Assembly: GCA_017514675.1 (NCBI GenBank)
Contig: JAFWIY010000030.1
Coordinates: 1 to 45,183 of the forward strand
Direction of reading: 5' to 3'
Length of the DNA: 45,183 nt
Source of the DNA: Candidatus Saccharimonadota bacterium
GTDB lineage: Bacteria > Patescibacteriota > Saccharimonadia > Saccharimonadales > Saccharimonadaceae
In this document: positions 14,670 to 23,922 of the stretch, piece by piece
Layout of the letters: each line of letters starts with the position of its first letter
Position numbering within the stretch: the first letter of the stretch is position 1
Position numbers and translations under genes: made by a program
The notes under the pieces: generated by a model
Databases searched by the model: none
Told to the model about the DNA's origin: nothing
Seen by the model: the letters and a program-made list of their open reading frames with translations, nothing else

Positions 14670-15254
14670 ATGTCAAAGTTAAACCGTTACTATTCGGAAG
14701 ACCGTAAAAGTATCATCGTTATTCGTGATGACCGCGAAGATATTGAGCTTTATTCAATCGAGGATTTTATCTCCACGTATGGAGAAGATGCCTTACCACC
14801 GAAGCCGGTAGAGACTCAAAAACAGGAAGCTACAGAACAGGCCTACCCCGTACTGGAGTATTTAGGTGAATTCAAGGCCTGTATTGATGCATGCGGACAG
14901 GTTTCATATTATTGGAATATGAAAAACTTTGTCGTCGCTGATGTCAATAAGGCCAAAATCGTAGCTTCTGCCTATCAACACGATCTTCGGTACTATGAAG
15001 ATCAGTTAAGGGAGTGGCTTGAAAAGGCTAGAAGGTCTTATTCGGTTCTGAAACTTCACGCCGAGAAATTCGGCTATAATATGCCGAAAGCAAAAGAGTT
15101 TCTTAACGGGCTGGCACTTTCTAAAGATAGGCGAAAAGCTTTCAAGGGTTACCTTGAAACTTATCTTAAGAAAAGAGAAGCTCCCTCCCCTGCTGAGCTG
15201 GAAGAAAAGTTTCAGCTTTTGCTGGAAAAGCGCCTGAAAAGGAAAAAGGCGTGA
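14670..15254 (+). CDS. Hypothetical protein, 194 aa
   Basis: Not recognised. The N-terminal ~40 residues look like a small beta unit (KSIIVIRDDREDIELYSIEDF), a Gln/Glu-rich linker follows, then a helical C-terminal half that becomes strongly basic (ends LEKRLKRKKA), suggesting RNA or DNA contact. No signal or membrane segment. ATG 14670 has GAGGAGG 8 nt upstream; a second ATG 4 nt earlier is out of frame. Own consensus promoter and terminator, so an independently expressed monocistronic gene between rnc and rpsP, similar in layout to the unknown genes at 2911 and 5686. Confidence 0.72.
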   Translation: MSKLNRYYSEDRKSIIVIRDDREDIELYSIEDFISTYGEDALPPKPVETQKQEATEQAYPVLEYLGEFKACIDACGQVSYYWNMKNFVVADVNKAKIVASAYQHDLRYYEDQLREWLEKARRSYSVLKLHAEKFGYNMPKAKEFLNGLALSKDRRKAFKGYLETYLKKREAPSPAELEEKFQLLLEKRLKRKKA

Positions 15255-15262
15255 ATCTACGA

Positions 15263-15297
15263 AATCCCTCGAGATACTCGGGGGATTGATTTTTTTT
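15263..15297 (+). terminator. Rho-independent terminator
   Basis: 11-bp stem AATCCCTCGAG / CTCGGGGGATT (one G-T pair), 3-nt loop, T-run. Its end holds the -35 of the rpsP promoter. Confidence 0.88.
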
Positions 15298-15314
15298 GGA
15301 AAATAGGGTAAAAT
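15286..15314 (+). promoter_or_regulatory. rpsP promoter overlapping the preceding terminator
   Basis: TTGATT (15286-15291), 17-bp spacer, TAAAAT (15309-15314). The start of rpsP is preceded by AAGGAG. Confidence 0.7.
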
Positions 15315-15342
15315 AAGAAAGTTAATAATTTAAGGAGAAAAA

Positions 15343-15714
15343 ATGCTAGCGATTCGCATGCAACGTAATGGCCGGTCACATTACCCAACGTACCGGATAG
15401 TCGTCCAAGAAGCGCAGCGCCACCCTTTGTCTGGGCGCGTTGTGGCCGAGGTCGGCAACTACAACCCTCAAACTAAGGCTCTGACTTTAGACAAAGAGGC
15501 GGTTGAAAAATATCTTAAAAATGGCGCACAGCCAAGCTCTAGAGTGGCCTTTATACTCAAGAAAAATGGTGTGAAGTTACCAAAGTGGGTGAAACTTGCA
15601 CCAGAAAAGAAGGTTGCGGCCAAGCACGCCGACAAACTTCGCAAGAATCAGCCAAAAGAAGAGGCGCCAGTAGAAGCTACTGAGGCTCCAGCCGAAGAAA
15701 AAACCGAAGAATAA
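15343..15714 (+). CDS. rpsP: Ribosomal protein S16
   Basis: 123 residues. The N-terminal ~85 residues are bS16: MLAIRMQRNGRSHYPTYRIVV, RHPLSGRVVAEVGNYNP, then the KNGAQPSSRVAFILKKNGV block. The C-terminal ~40 residues are a Lys-rich then Ala/Glu-rich tail not found in short S16 proteins, probably disordered. A component of the 30S body. Followed by a long perfect inverted repeat rather than the trmD-rplS genes that commonly accompany rpsP. Confidence 0.96.
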   Translation: MLAIRMQRNGRSHYPTYRIVVQEAQRHPLSGRVVAEVGNYNPQTKALTLDKEAVEKYLKNGAQPSSRVAFILKKNGVKLPKWVKLAPEKKVAAKHADKLRKNQPKEEAPVEATEAPAEEKTEE

Positions 15715-15740
15715 TTTTATTCGCGGTTTACTGCACGCCT

Positions 15741-15819
15741 AATTAAAAAAATAATTTCCGTCAAGACTGCGCCGAAATTACCAGTTTCGTACTCGTCTTG
15801 GGAAATTATTTTTTTAATT
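15741..15819. repeat. Nested palindrome after rpsP (19-bp perfect arms)
   Basis: AATTAAAAAAATAATTTCC (15741-15759) and its exact reverse complement at 15801-15819 enclose a 41-bp core that continues the stem (CAAGAC/GTCTTG) and carries an inner CGAAA/TTTCG hairpin. The T-rich 3' arm may let it act as a terminator. Confidence 0.85.
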
Positions 15820-15901
15820 GGGTTTGTAAAATGCTTATAAAATTATTCTTTTGTTTTTTATTATGCTATAATATCTATATAAACTAATCTAAGGAGAAAA
15901 T

Positions 15902-16309
15902 ATGGCTACTATTGACCAACAATTCGTAGAATATATCGTAAAAACTTTAGTCAACAATCCTGACAAGGTAGCAGTTGAGAGAAAAATTGATGAGAAAGGC
16001 GTGCTGTTGTCGCTCACGGTAGATCCAGAGGATGTAGGTCGCGTGATTGGTAAGCGTGGCGTAACCGCGCAAGCGATTCGCGTGCTGCTTAGAGCGCTTG
16101 GTACTAAGCAAGATGCGCGCTTTAATCTTAAAATCGTGAACACTGATGAGGGTGGCGAAGAGCGCCCAGCCAAGCCAGCCGAAAAGCCGGCCGAAGTAGA
16201 AGAGACGGCCGTAGAAGAGGTAGTTGAGGAAGAAGAGCCAGCCGAGACTTCGGAACTCGCCGAAAAGACCCGCGCTGAACTAGCCGATCTTGATGATCTA
16301 GATATTTAA
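15902..16309 (+). CDS. khpA: KH-domain RNA-binding protein KhpA
   Basis: 135 residues. Residues ~1-80 are a single type II KH domain with the GxxG loop in VIGKRGVTAQAIRVLLRA, as in KhpA (YlqC), usually encoded next to rpsP as here. KhpA partners with KhpB/Jag in binding RNAs that control cell growth and division. The C-terminal ~55 residues are an acidic, Pro/Ala/Glu-rich tail, longer than in most KhpA proteins. Promoter TATAAT at 15867-15872 with TATGC before it; AAGGAG ribosome-binding site. Confidence 0.9.
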   Translation: MATIDQQFVEYIVKTLVNNPDKVAVERKIDEKGVLLSLTVDPEDVGRVIGKRGVTAQAIRVLLRALGTKQDARFNLKIVNTDEGGEERPAKPAEKPAEVEETAVEEVVEEEEPAETSELAEKTRAELADLDDLDI

Positions 16310-16324
16310 TCATAAAAATCGTTA

Positions 16325-16355
16325 AAATGGCCTCTTTCATAAGAGGTCATTTTTT
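16325..16355 (+). terminator. khpA terminator
   Basis: Stem AAATGGCCTCTT / AAGAGGTCATTT with a short loop and T-run. Confidence 0.88.
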
Positions 16356-16368
16356 GTATAAAAAACTC

Positions 16369-16397
16369 TTGATTTTTTTGAAAGGCTTATGTATAAT
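16369..16397 (+). promoter_or_regulatory. Promoter for a short transcript upstream of rpoB
   Basis: TTGATT (16369-16374), 17-bp spacer, TATAAT (16392-16397) with TATG before it. A terminator follows about 85 bp later. Confidence 0.75.
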
Positions 16398-16403
16398 AGA
16401 TAG

Positions 16404-16496
16404 TAAGCTAACTAACTGCGAGTTCGCTTATAACACATAAATTCATCGTTGAGAGTTTTATCTATGTCTAAAAATCCGCCCTTTGGCGGTTTTTTG
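16404..16496 (+). ncRNA. Candidate small RNA or attenuated leader upstream of rpoB
   Basis: A complete promoter-transcript-terminator unit of about 90 nt. The 5' part folds (TAAGC...GCTTA enclosing AACT/AGTT) and the 3' end is the terminator CCGCC-CTTT-GGCGG plus T-run (16476-16496). A 13-codon ORF (from ATG 16464) merely runs through the terminator. No known RNA family recognised. It could be an independent small RNA or an attenuator controlling readthrough into rpoB. Confidence 0.5.
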
Positions 16497-16527
16497 GTGT
16501 TATAAAGCAGTAAATATAACTTTTTGC

Positions 16528-16556
16528 TTTACAAAAACAAATATCCGTGCTAATAT
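16528..16556 (+). promoter_or_regulatory. Proximal rpoB promoter
   Basis: TTTACA (16528-16533), 17-bp spacer, TAATAT (16551-16556) with GTGC before it. It gives a ~145-nt leader up to rpoB with a possible CAGT...ACTG-closed hairpin near 16626-16650. Apart from this, the 16310-16706 stretch holds the khpA terminator and the small RNA unit. Confidence 0.65.
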
Positions 16557-16706
16557 AAAATATAAGAAGTAGTGTGCCTAATTTTTTGTAATTCTTAAGG
16601 ATGTGGCGAATCCGGGGGAGAAAATGGGCAGTAATCTTCGGCGCTGTGGCACTGTTTTTAATGGTGCTAGAAAGATACTAATAACACTAATAATAGAAGA
16701 GGTAGA

Positions 16707-19700
16707 ATGGCAACAAACCGCAAGTCAGGTGAAAGAATCTTTTTCACCGAAGGCGATCATGCTCTTCCAATCCCGGATCTTACGGCACACCAAAAAGATT
16801 CGTGGGAAGACTTCGTCAAAAACGGACTTCGTGAGGTTTTTGCTGAGTTGAATCCAATCGATGATTACACCGGCCAAAAACTATCACTCCGTTTTAAAGA
16901 TTATTACTTTAAAGAGCCAAAGGAATCCGAGGCTCTGGCCAAATACAATTTGGCAACTTACGAGGCTCCACTCCATGTGATGGTAGAGCTAGAAAATAAA
17001 GTCACTGGCGAGAAAAAAGAACAGGACATTTATTTCGGCGATTATCCGTGGATGACCGAGCGGGCCACCTTTATTATTAACGGTACCGAGCGCGTGATTG
17101 TATCGCAGCTGATTCGTTCGGCTGGTGTATTCTTCAACGCTGAAACCATCGGCCTGAAGCGCTACTATGGTGCTAAGGTAATTCCGGGTCGTGGTGCATG
17201 GCTAGAATTTGAGACCGCAGTCAACGGCTCGATCTATGTCAAGATTGACCGCCGCCGTAAAATCCCAGTTACTACTTTCCTAAGGGCGCTAGGGCTTTCT
17301 AAGTCCGAGATCAAGTCCAAATTTGAGAAAGTGGACACTGGCGAAAAGAATTACATTGATGCGACCCTAGAAAAGGATACTACATCCAACCAAGGTGAGG
17401 CGCTTCTCGAAGTCTATCGTAGGCTTCGCCCAGGCGATTTGGCTACCGTAGAAAACGCTAAATCAATGATTGAAAGAACCTTCTTTGATCCAAAGCGTTA
17501 TGACTACTCTAATGTTGGTCGCTTTAAGATTAACCGCAGGCTGAAATTTGATACACCAAACGATCCAGAACACCGCACCCTCCAGATGGATGATGTGATT
17601 GCGATAGTTTCTGAGATTATTCGCCTGAATAACACCCAAGAGCCGGCTGACGATATCGACTCGTTGTCAAATCGCCGAGTAAAGTTGGTGGGCGAACTCG
17701 TACAGAGGCAATTCCGCCTAGGTATGCTACGTTTGCAACGCAATATCTTAGACCGGATGTCGATGGCGAACCCAGAAGAGGTGACTCCATCGCAGCTTCT
17801 AAACTCGCGTCCAGTAGTAGCAGCCGTGAAAGAATTCTTTGCTACCTCACAGCTTTCACAGCTAATGGATGAAGTAAACCCATTCTCAGAGCTAGCGCAT
17901 AAGCGCCGCCTAAGCTCGATGGGTCCTGGTGGCTTGACTCGGGAACGCGCCGGCTTTGACGTACGCGATGCGCACCCAACTCACTACGGCCGTATCTGTA
18001 CGGTAGAAACACCGGAAGGTGGTAACGTAGGTTTGGTGCTAAACTTTGCAACTTACGCGAGAATTAATGAATATGGTTTCATTGAAGCGCCTTATCTAGT
18101 AGTCAAAAACGGTAAAGTTACCGATGAAGTAGTTTACATGGATGCGGACACCGAAAACGACTGTGTAATCGCAGATGCTTCGGTGAAGCTTGACAAGAAT
18201 GGTAAATTTGAAGAAGACTGGGTGTCGGCCCGCGTGCATGGTACGCCTGCACAGGTAGAAGCCAGTCGCGTGACTCATATTGATGCTGCCCACAAAGAGA
18301 TTCTCGGCGTGTCGGCAAGCTTAATTCCATTCGTAGAGAAAAACCGTGTCGACCGTTCGCTCATGGCCTGCGCCATGCAGAAGCAGGCAGTGCCACTACT
18401 TAAAAACGATAACCCAATCGTTGGTACTGGTATTGAGCGTGAAGTCGCTAAGAACACTTCACAGCTCGTGATGGCTTCTGGTACTGGTGTAGTCAAGAAA
18501 GCTGATGGCGAATCTGTAATCGTGACTTACGACAAGGGTGGCGACACAGAATACAAATTGCAACATTTTGAAAAGACCAACGATGACCGCTGCTACAATC
18601 AGCGCTGCGTAGTGGCGCGTGGCCAAAAAGTCAAGAAGGGCGATGCGTTGATTGAGGGCGCCTCGGTCAATGATGGCGAGCTAGCGCTTGGCCGCGACCT
18701 TCTAGTAGCCTTTATGCCATGGCGTGGTTACAACATGGATGATGCGATTGTGATTTCGAGCAAATTAGTAGAGGATGATACTTTGACCTCTATTAATATC
18801 AAGGACTTTGATGTAGAAGTCCGCGAAACCAAGCTCGGTCCAGAGCAAGTCACTCGCGATATTCCAAATGTTTCAGAACACTCTCTCCGCCACCTTGGCG
18901 AAGATGGTATCGTGACCGTTGGCTCTGAAGTGAAAAACGGCGATATCCTAGTAGGCAAAATTACACCGAAGGGCGAGCAAGAGCTAAGCTCAGAAGAGCG
19001 CCTGCTTCGCGCAATCTTTGGCGAAAAGGCCAAAGATGTACGCGATACATCAGTGCGAATGAATGGTTCATCTACTGGTAAAGTCGTGGATGTCAGGGTC
19101 TATACCCGCGAACAAGGCCACGAACTAAAAGCCGGTGTAATTATGCAAATTAAAATCTTTGTAGCAGAGATGCGCAAGATTGGCGTAGGTGATAAATTAG
19201 CAGGTCGCCACGGTAACAAGGGTGTAGTATCAAGAGTTCTACCAGTAGAAGATATGCCATTTATGGCTGATGGTACACCGATTGATATCGTACTCAGTCC
19301 GATGGGCGTACCAAGCCGTATGAACCTAGGTCAGCTCTTTGAAACTCACCTCGGTATGGCAGCGAGAGCTCTTGGATATAAAGTGGCTACACCATCATTT
19401 AACGGTGTACCAGATGAAAAAATCTCTGAAGAGCTCAAGAAAGCTGGATTTACCGAAGATGGTAGAGTACAGCTTTATGATGGTCTAACCGGCGAACCGT
19501 TTAATGAAAAGACTAGCGTAGGCGTGATGCACATGCTGAAGCTTCACCATATGGTGGAAGACAAGATTCACGCGCGTTCTACTGGTCCTTACACAATGGT
19601 CACCCAGCAGCCGCTCGGCGGTAAAGCTCAGAACGGTGGTCAGCGCTTCGGGGAAATGGAGGTATGGGCACTTGAAGCTTACGGTGCTGCCACCACCTTG

Positions 19701-20087
19701 CAGGAAATGCTCACCATCAAATCTGATGATGTTTACGGTCGTGCCAAAGCTTACGAAGCAATTATTAAGCACGAACAGATTGAAGGACCGAAACTTCCAG
19801 AAGGCTTTAACGTGCTTGTGAAGGAACTTCAAGGCCTTGGCCTAAAGGTAGATCTCTTGGATCACGGTGAAGCCGCAGATGCTGGCGATGTGATCGAAAA
19901 GACCTCAAAAGAAATTGAAAAATCAAAGGATGATCAATCCATCTATGATCAACATAAGAAAGAAACCGAACCTACCATTGTAGACCTTGATGATGAAGAG
20001 GCCGCCGCAATGATGGAGGAGGAAGGAATAGAAATAACGGAGATTGATGAGGATGATGGAACCATCGATCTCGGAGAGGAGTTCTAA
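16707..20087 (+). CDS. rpoB: RNA polymerase beta subunit
   Basis: 1126 residues. The rifampicin-pocket region is recognisable (SQLSQLMDEVNPFSELAHKR followed by RRLSSMGPGGLTRERAG), as are HPTHYGRICTVETPEGGNVGL, the FMPWRGYNMDDAIVIS segment, GDKLAGRHGNKGVVS and the C-terminal GGQRFGEMEVWALEAYGAA. The C-terminal ~60 residues form an acidic tail. Inside the rifampicin region the residues corresponding to E. coli Q517 and N518 are Glu and Val. AGAGG ribosome-binding site. rpoC starts one base after the stop. No rplJL genes precede it, unlike the classical L10-beta operon. Confidence 0.98.
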   Translation: MATNRKSGERIFFTEGDHALPIPDLTAHQKDSWEDFVKNGLREVFAELNPIDDYTGQKLSLRFKDYYFKEPKESEALAKYNLATYEAPLHVMVELENKVTGEKKEQDIYFGDYPWMTERATFIINGTERVIVSQLIRSAGVFFNAETIGLKRYYGAKVIPGRGAWLEFETAVNGSIYVKIDRRRKIPVTTFLRALGLSKSEIKSKFEKVDTGEKNYIDATLEKDTTSNQGEALLEVYRRLRPGDLATVENAKSMIERTFFDPKRYDYSNVGRFKINRRLKFDTPNDPEHRTLQMDDVIAIVSEIIRLNNTQEPADDIDSLSNRRVKLVGELVQRQFRLGMLRLQRNILDRMSMANPEEVTPSQLLNSRPVVAAVKEFFATSQLSQLMDEVNPFSELAHKRRLSSMGPGGLTRERAGFDVRDAHPTHYGRICTVETPEGGNVGLVLNFATYARINEYGFIEAPYLVVKNGKVTDEVVYMDADTENDCVIADASVKLDKNGKFEEDWVSARVHGTPAQVEASRVTHIDAAHKEILGVSASLIPFVEKNRVDRSLMACAMQKQAVPLLKNDNPIVGTGIEREVAKNTSQLVMASGTGVVKKADGESVIVTYDKGGDTEYKLQHFEKTNDDRCYNQRCVVARGQKVKKGDALIEGASVNDGELALGRDLLVAFMPWRGYNMDDAIVISSKLVEDDTLTSINIKDFDVEVRETKLGPEQVTRDIPNVSEHSLRHLGEDGIVTVGSEVKNGDILVGKITPKGEQELSSEERLLRAIFGEKAKDVRDTSVRMNGSSTGKVVDVRVYTREQGHELKAGVIMQIKIFVAEMRKIGVGDKLAGRHGNKGVVSRVLPVEDMPFMADGTPIDIVLSPMGVPSRMNLGQLFETHLGMAARALGYKVATPSFNGVPDEKISEELKKAGFTEDGRVQLYDGLTGEPFNEKTSVGVMHMLKLHHMVEDKIHARSTGPYTMVTQQPLGGKAQNGGQRFGEMEVWALEAYGAATTLQEMLTIKSDDVYGRAKAYEAIIKHEQIEGPKLPEGFNVLVKELQGLGLKVDLLDHGEAADAGDVIEKTSKEIEKSKDDQSIYDQHKKETEPTIVDLDDEEAAAMMEEEGIEITEIDEDDGTIDLGEEF

Positions 20088-20088
20088 T

Positions 20089-23000
20089 ATGGCGTGGATG
20101 GATAATTTTATTAGCGCTTCTGATTTTGACTCCATTCGTTTGTCGGTCGCAAGCCGCGATGACATTCTGAACTGGAGCTATGGCGAAGTAACCAAGCCAG
20201 AAACGATTAACTATCGTACCCAAAAACCAGAGCGTGATGGTTTGTTCTGTGAACGTATCTTTGGGCCAACCAAAGACATCAATCCACACGATTCAAAACT
20301 AAAAGGCGTGAGGTCGCGTGAAGCAGCCGTAGATAAGGAAGGTAATTTAGTAACCAAATCTATCACTCGGCGTGAGCGTATGGGGCATATTGCTCTGGCT
20401 GCACCAGTGGCACACATTTGGTTTATGCGGGGCATCCCTTCAGCATTGTCGCTACTACTTGATATTACTGTAAAAAATATTGAGCGCGTAGTCTACTTTG
20501 CTACTTATTTAATCACCGATGCCAAGACCGAGGCGGTTCTAAGCACCCTTGAAAGCTTGGAAAACCAAACTAAGGCCGCGCGTGAAGCTATTAAGATTCG
20601 CTACGACAAAGAGGCTAAGGCCGAAGGTGCAAACATCAAGGCTCTAGCCGAGGCTCAAACCAAAGAGCTAGAGGAGCTAGAATCAGATTATAATTCTCGC
20701 AAATCTCTACTAGAATCTTTCCGCAAAGGCGGTGTGATTACTGAAGTAGATTACCGCAATTTACCGGAAGAATACGAAGATTTGATTACGGTAGAGATGG
20801 GCGCTACTGCTATTAAGAAGATGCTTGATGAGATTGACTTAGATAAGTTGATTGAGGAACTTCATAAAGAAGTAGCCGAAGTTAAAGGCCAAAAGGAAAA
20901 GAAAATTCAAAAGCGCCTCAAGACCCTTGAGGGTATGCAAGCAGCTGGAATTAAGCCAGAAGATTTGATTTTGACGGTGATTCCGGTAATCCCACCGGAT
21001 CTACGCCCAATGATTGCGCTTCCAGGTGGTCGCTTTGCGACTTCGGATCTAAATGATCTATATCGTAGAGTAATCAACCGTAATAATCGCTTGAAGAAGT
21101 TGATTGATCTTAATGCGCCAGAGGTTATCTGCCGCAATGAGATGCGGATGCTACAAGAAGCAGTTGATGCTCTCATAGACAACTCCGCAGCGCATGGCTC
21201 ACGTGGTGCAAACTCTACCAATGGTCGCCGCAAGCTAAAGTCACTTTCTGACCTACTTAAGGGTAAGCAAGGGCGCTTCCGCCAGAACTTACTCGGTAAG
21301 CGTGTAGACTACTCTGGTCGTTCAGTGATTGTGGTAGGCCCAGAGCTAAAGCTCAACGAATGTGGTTTGCCAAAGCAAATGGCACTAGAGCTATTTAAGC
21401 CGTTCGTGATTTCTTGGCTAATTGGCAATGAGCACGCTAATAATATCCGTGCAGCTTCAAGGCTAATTGAAGGCAAAGAAACTATTGTTTGGGATGCGCT
21501 TGATGAAGTGATTAAGGGTAAATACGTACTCCTAAACCGCGCACCATCTCTACACAGGTTGTCAGTACAAGCGTTCCAGCCAAGACTGATTGATGGTAAA
21601 GCAATCAAGCTTCATCCACTCGTAGCATCTGGCTTTAACGCCGACTACGATGGCGACCAAATGGCGGTACACTTGCCACTTTCTGAGGCAGCACAGGCTG
21701 AAGCTAGAGAACTAATGTCGGCGAGCAAAAACTTGCTAAAGCCAGCCGATGGTTCTCCGGTACTAGCGATTTATCAGGATGTGGTACTAGGTGCTTATTA
21801 TCTCACTTACGATAAGCCAGGTACTGATCAGGGTGAGCCAAAAGCCTTTTCGTCTGTGTATGAAGCTGAAATGGCTTATGATCAGGGAATTATCGCTTTG
21901 CAAACGCCAATTCGCGTATTTGCTAAGAAAGAAATTCGCAATACTACCTTGGGTCGCGTAATCTTCAACGAGATTTTGCCAAAGGATTACCCGTATGACA
22001 ACTCGGTGCAAACCAAGAAGCATTTGTCTAAGGTAATGGCTGACATCTTTGACCTTTATGGCGCAGAGGTAATGGTAAAAACCGCGGATGATCTAAAAGA
22101 TTTGGCATTTGAGTACGAAACCGTAGCTTCGATTTCTACCGCGAAGGATGATTACCCGACTTACGATGAAATTGATGATTTCATTGCTGAGGGTGATGCC
22201 AAAACGGCACTAATTCAGAAGCAATACAACGAAGGCTTGGTAACTGATGATGAGCGTTACAAGCTGACTATTGCCAACTGGCGAGATATTGACAAGAAGA
22301 TTTCTGATTTTCTTGCTGGTAAATTGTCCGAGATGGATACCGATATTGCGGTGATGGTGAACTCTGGTGCTCGTGGTAATATCTCTAACATCAAGCTTGC
22401 TTCGGCTGAGATTGGTATCATGGTGGATATTAACAACAATGAGATTGAGCTTCCGGTGAAGTCTAGCTACAAGAAGGGTCTTAACACACTTGAATCGTTT
22501 ATCGCGACCCGAGGCGCTCGCCAAGGTCAGGTGTCTACGGCTCTACGTACGGCGGACTCTGGTTATCTAACTCGCCGCTTGGTAGATGTGTCGCAAGATG
22601 TGTTTACCACCGATGAAGAGGCTGAGGATCCAGGCTTCACCGTTTATCGCAACGAAACTGAGCTTTCTGGCATTGGCTTTAGTGCTCGGATTGCCGGGCG
22701 CTATACTGCCGAGCCAGTACCAGGCTACCTGGAAGCAGATGAGTTAATCACTAAAGAAATGGCTGAGCAGATTGAAGCCGATGAAAAGGTTGAATCTGTC
22801 AAAATCCAGTCAATTCTTTCTACTACTGCAGTGGATGGTATTCCACGCAAAGCTTACGGTGTAGATATGTCTACTCGCGAGCTTGTGGCAGCAAATGAGC
22901 CAGTCGGCGTGATTGCGGCGCAGTCACTCGGTGAGCCAGGTACGCAGCTAACGCTTGATACCAAACACGGTTCTGGTGTGGCAGGTTCCGGTGCGATTGC

Positions 23001-23922
23001 CCGTGGTCTTCCTCGTGTAGAAGAGCTTCTAGAAGCTCGTACGCCAAAGGGTCAGGCTTATATTACGCCGGTTGATGGTGTGGTAGAAGTTTGGGAAGAT
23101 GGTAATCACTATGTGATCCAAATCACTCCGCAATCTGGCGCGATTGAAAGATTTGAGCTTGCTGGTAGAAAGCCGGCCGTCAAAGATGGCGAAAGTGTCA
23201 AGATTGGTACCACCCTTATTCGTAAGAGTGGCGACGATCCAGCCGTGAAAGCTACCGTAGATGGCGTAGTCCAGCTAGTAAAGGATGCGATTATTCTAGT
23301 GGCATCGGCCAGCTCGCCAATCCGGATTGAAGTTCCGGGCGAAGCGGAAGTTGTGGTAAAGTCTAACGATACTGTAACTGCCGGTGATAGGCTCACTACT
23401 GGTTCTTTGAACTTGCAGGATCTATTAAAGTACAAGGGAATTGAAGCAACCGAGCGTTACATTATGAACGATGTTCTAAATGTGTATGCGGCGCAAGGTC
23501 ATGAGATTTCACCAAAGCACCTTGAGATTTTGGTCCGCCAAATGTTCTCTAGGGTCCAAATCAACGATCCAGGCGATTCGGAGTTTGTATCTGGTGATAT
23601 TACTTCAAAGGCAGCCGTGATGCTAAGTAATAACGCGCTTGAAGCTGAAGGCAAAACCCCAGCTACATTTACCAACTTACTACTTGGTATTACTAAGGTT
23701 TCAATCTTCTCGGATTCGTTCCTCTCGGCGGCATCATTCCAAGACACTACGCGTGTACTTATCAACGCAGCCATCAATGGTCGCGTAGATAGGCTCCACG
23801 GTCTTAAGGAAAATGTCATCATTGGTCGCAAGATTCCGGTAGGAACTGGCGTAGCGCCAATTGAAGATTTTGAAGTATCTGATTCCAAAATCCCAACGGA
23901 AGAAGATTTGGAAAATCTATAA
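20089..23922 (+). CDS. rpoC: RNA polymerase beta' subunit lacking both zinc sites
   Basis: 1277 residues from ATG 20089, chosen because GGAGAGGAG precedes it and MDNFISASDFDSIRLSVASR is the normal start. Active-site loop NADYDGDQMAVH (Tyr for the usual Phe). The N-terminal zinc ribbon between GPTKD and RRERMGHI has no Cys, and the second zinc site (normally around 'CGT...CxKCYG') is also Cys-free (STTAVDGIPRKAYG). The trigger loop reads TLDTKHGSG instead of TMRTFHxGG; the catalytic His is kept, but the neighbouring Arg is Asp. No large insertion domains. Followed by a 181-bp hairpin. Confidence 0.98.
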   Translation: MAWMDNFISASDFDSIRLSVASRDDILNWSYGEVTKPETINYRTQKPERDGLFCERIFGPTKDINPHDSKLKGVRSREAAVDKEGNLVTKSITRRERMGHIALAAPVAHIWFMRGIPSALSLLLDITVKNIERVVYFATYLITDAKTEAVLSTLESLENQTKAAREAIKIRYDKEAKAEGANIKALAEAQTKELEELESDYNSRKSLLESFRKGGVITEVDYRNLPEEYEDLITVEMGATAIKKMLDEIDLDKLIEELHKEVAEVKGQKEKKIQKRLKTLEGMQAAGIKPEDLILTVIPVIPPDLRPMIALPGGRFATSDLNDLYRRVINRNNRLKKLIDLNAPEVICRNEMRMLQEAVDALIDNSAAHGSRGANSTNGRRKLKSLSDLLKGKQGRFRQNLLGKRVDYSGRSVIVVGPELKLNECGLPKQMALELFKPFVISWLIGNEHANNIRAASRLIEGKETIVWDALDEVIKGKYVLLNRAPSLHRLSVQAFQPRLIDGKAIKLHPLVASGFNADYDGDQMAVHLPLSEAAQAEARELMSASKNLLKPADGSPVLAIYQDVVLGAYYLTYDKPGTDQGEPKAFSSVYEAEMAYDQGIIALQTPIRVFAKKEIRNTTLGRVIFNEILPKDYPYDNSVQTKKHLSKVMADIFDLYGAEVMVKTADDLKDLAFEYETVASISTAKDDYPTYDEIDDFIAEGDAKTALIQKQYNEGLVTDDERYKLTIANWRDIDKKISDFLAGKLSEMDTDIAVMVNSGARGNISNIKLASAEIGIMVDINNNEIELPVKSSYKKGLNTLESFIATRGARQGQVSTALRTADSGYLTRRLVDVSQDVFTTDEEAEDPGFTVYRNETELSGIGFSARIAGRYTAEPVPGYLEADELITKEMAEQIEADEKVESVKIQSILSTTAVDGIPRKAYGVDMSTRELVAANEPVGVIAAQSLGEPGTQLTLDTKHGSGVAGSGAIARGLPRVEELLEARTPKGQAYITPVDGVVEVWEDGNHYVIQITPQSGAIERFELAGRKPAVKDGESVKIGTTLIRKSGDDPAVKATVDGVVQLVKDAIILVASASSPIRIEVPGEAEVVVKSNDTVTAGDRLTTGSLNLQDLLKYKGIEATERYIMNDVLNVYAAQGHEISPKHLEILVRQMFSRVQINDPGDSEFVSGDITSKAAVMLSNNALEAEGKTPATFTNLLLGITKVSIFSDSFLSAASFQDTTRVLINAAINGRVDRLHGLKENVIIGRKIPVGTGVAPIEDFEVSDSKIPTEEDLENL

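Noticed and set aside
16603-16851. GTG-started ORF across the rpoB leader and start
   Set aside because: Overlaps the clearly correct rpoB start in another frame; composition is not protein-like.
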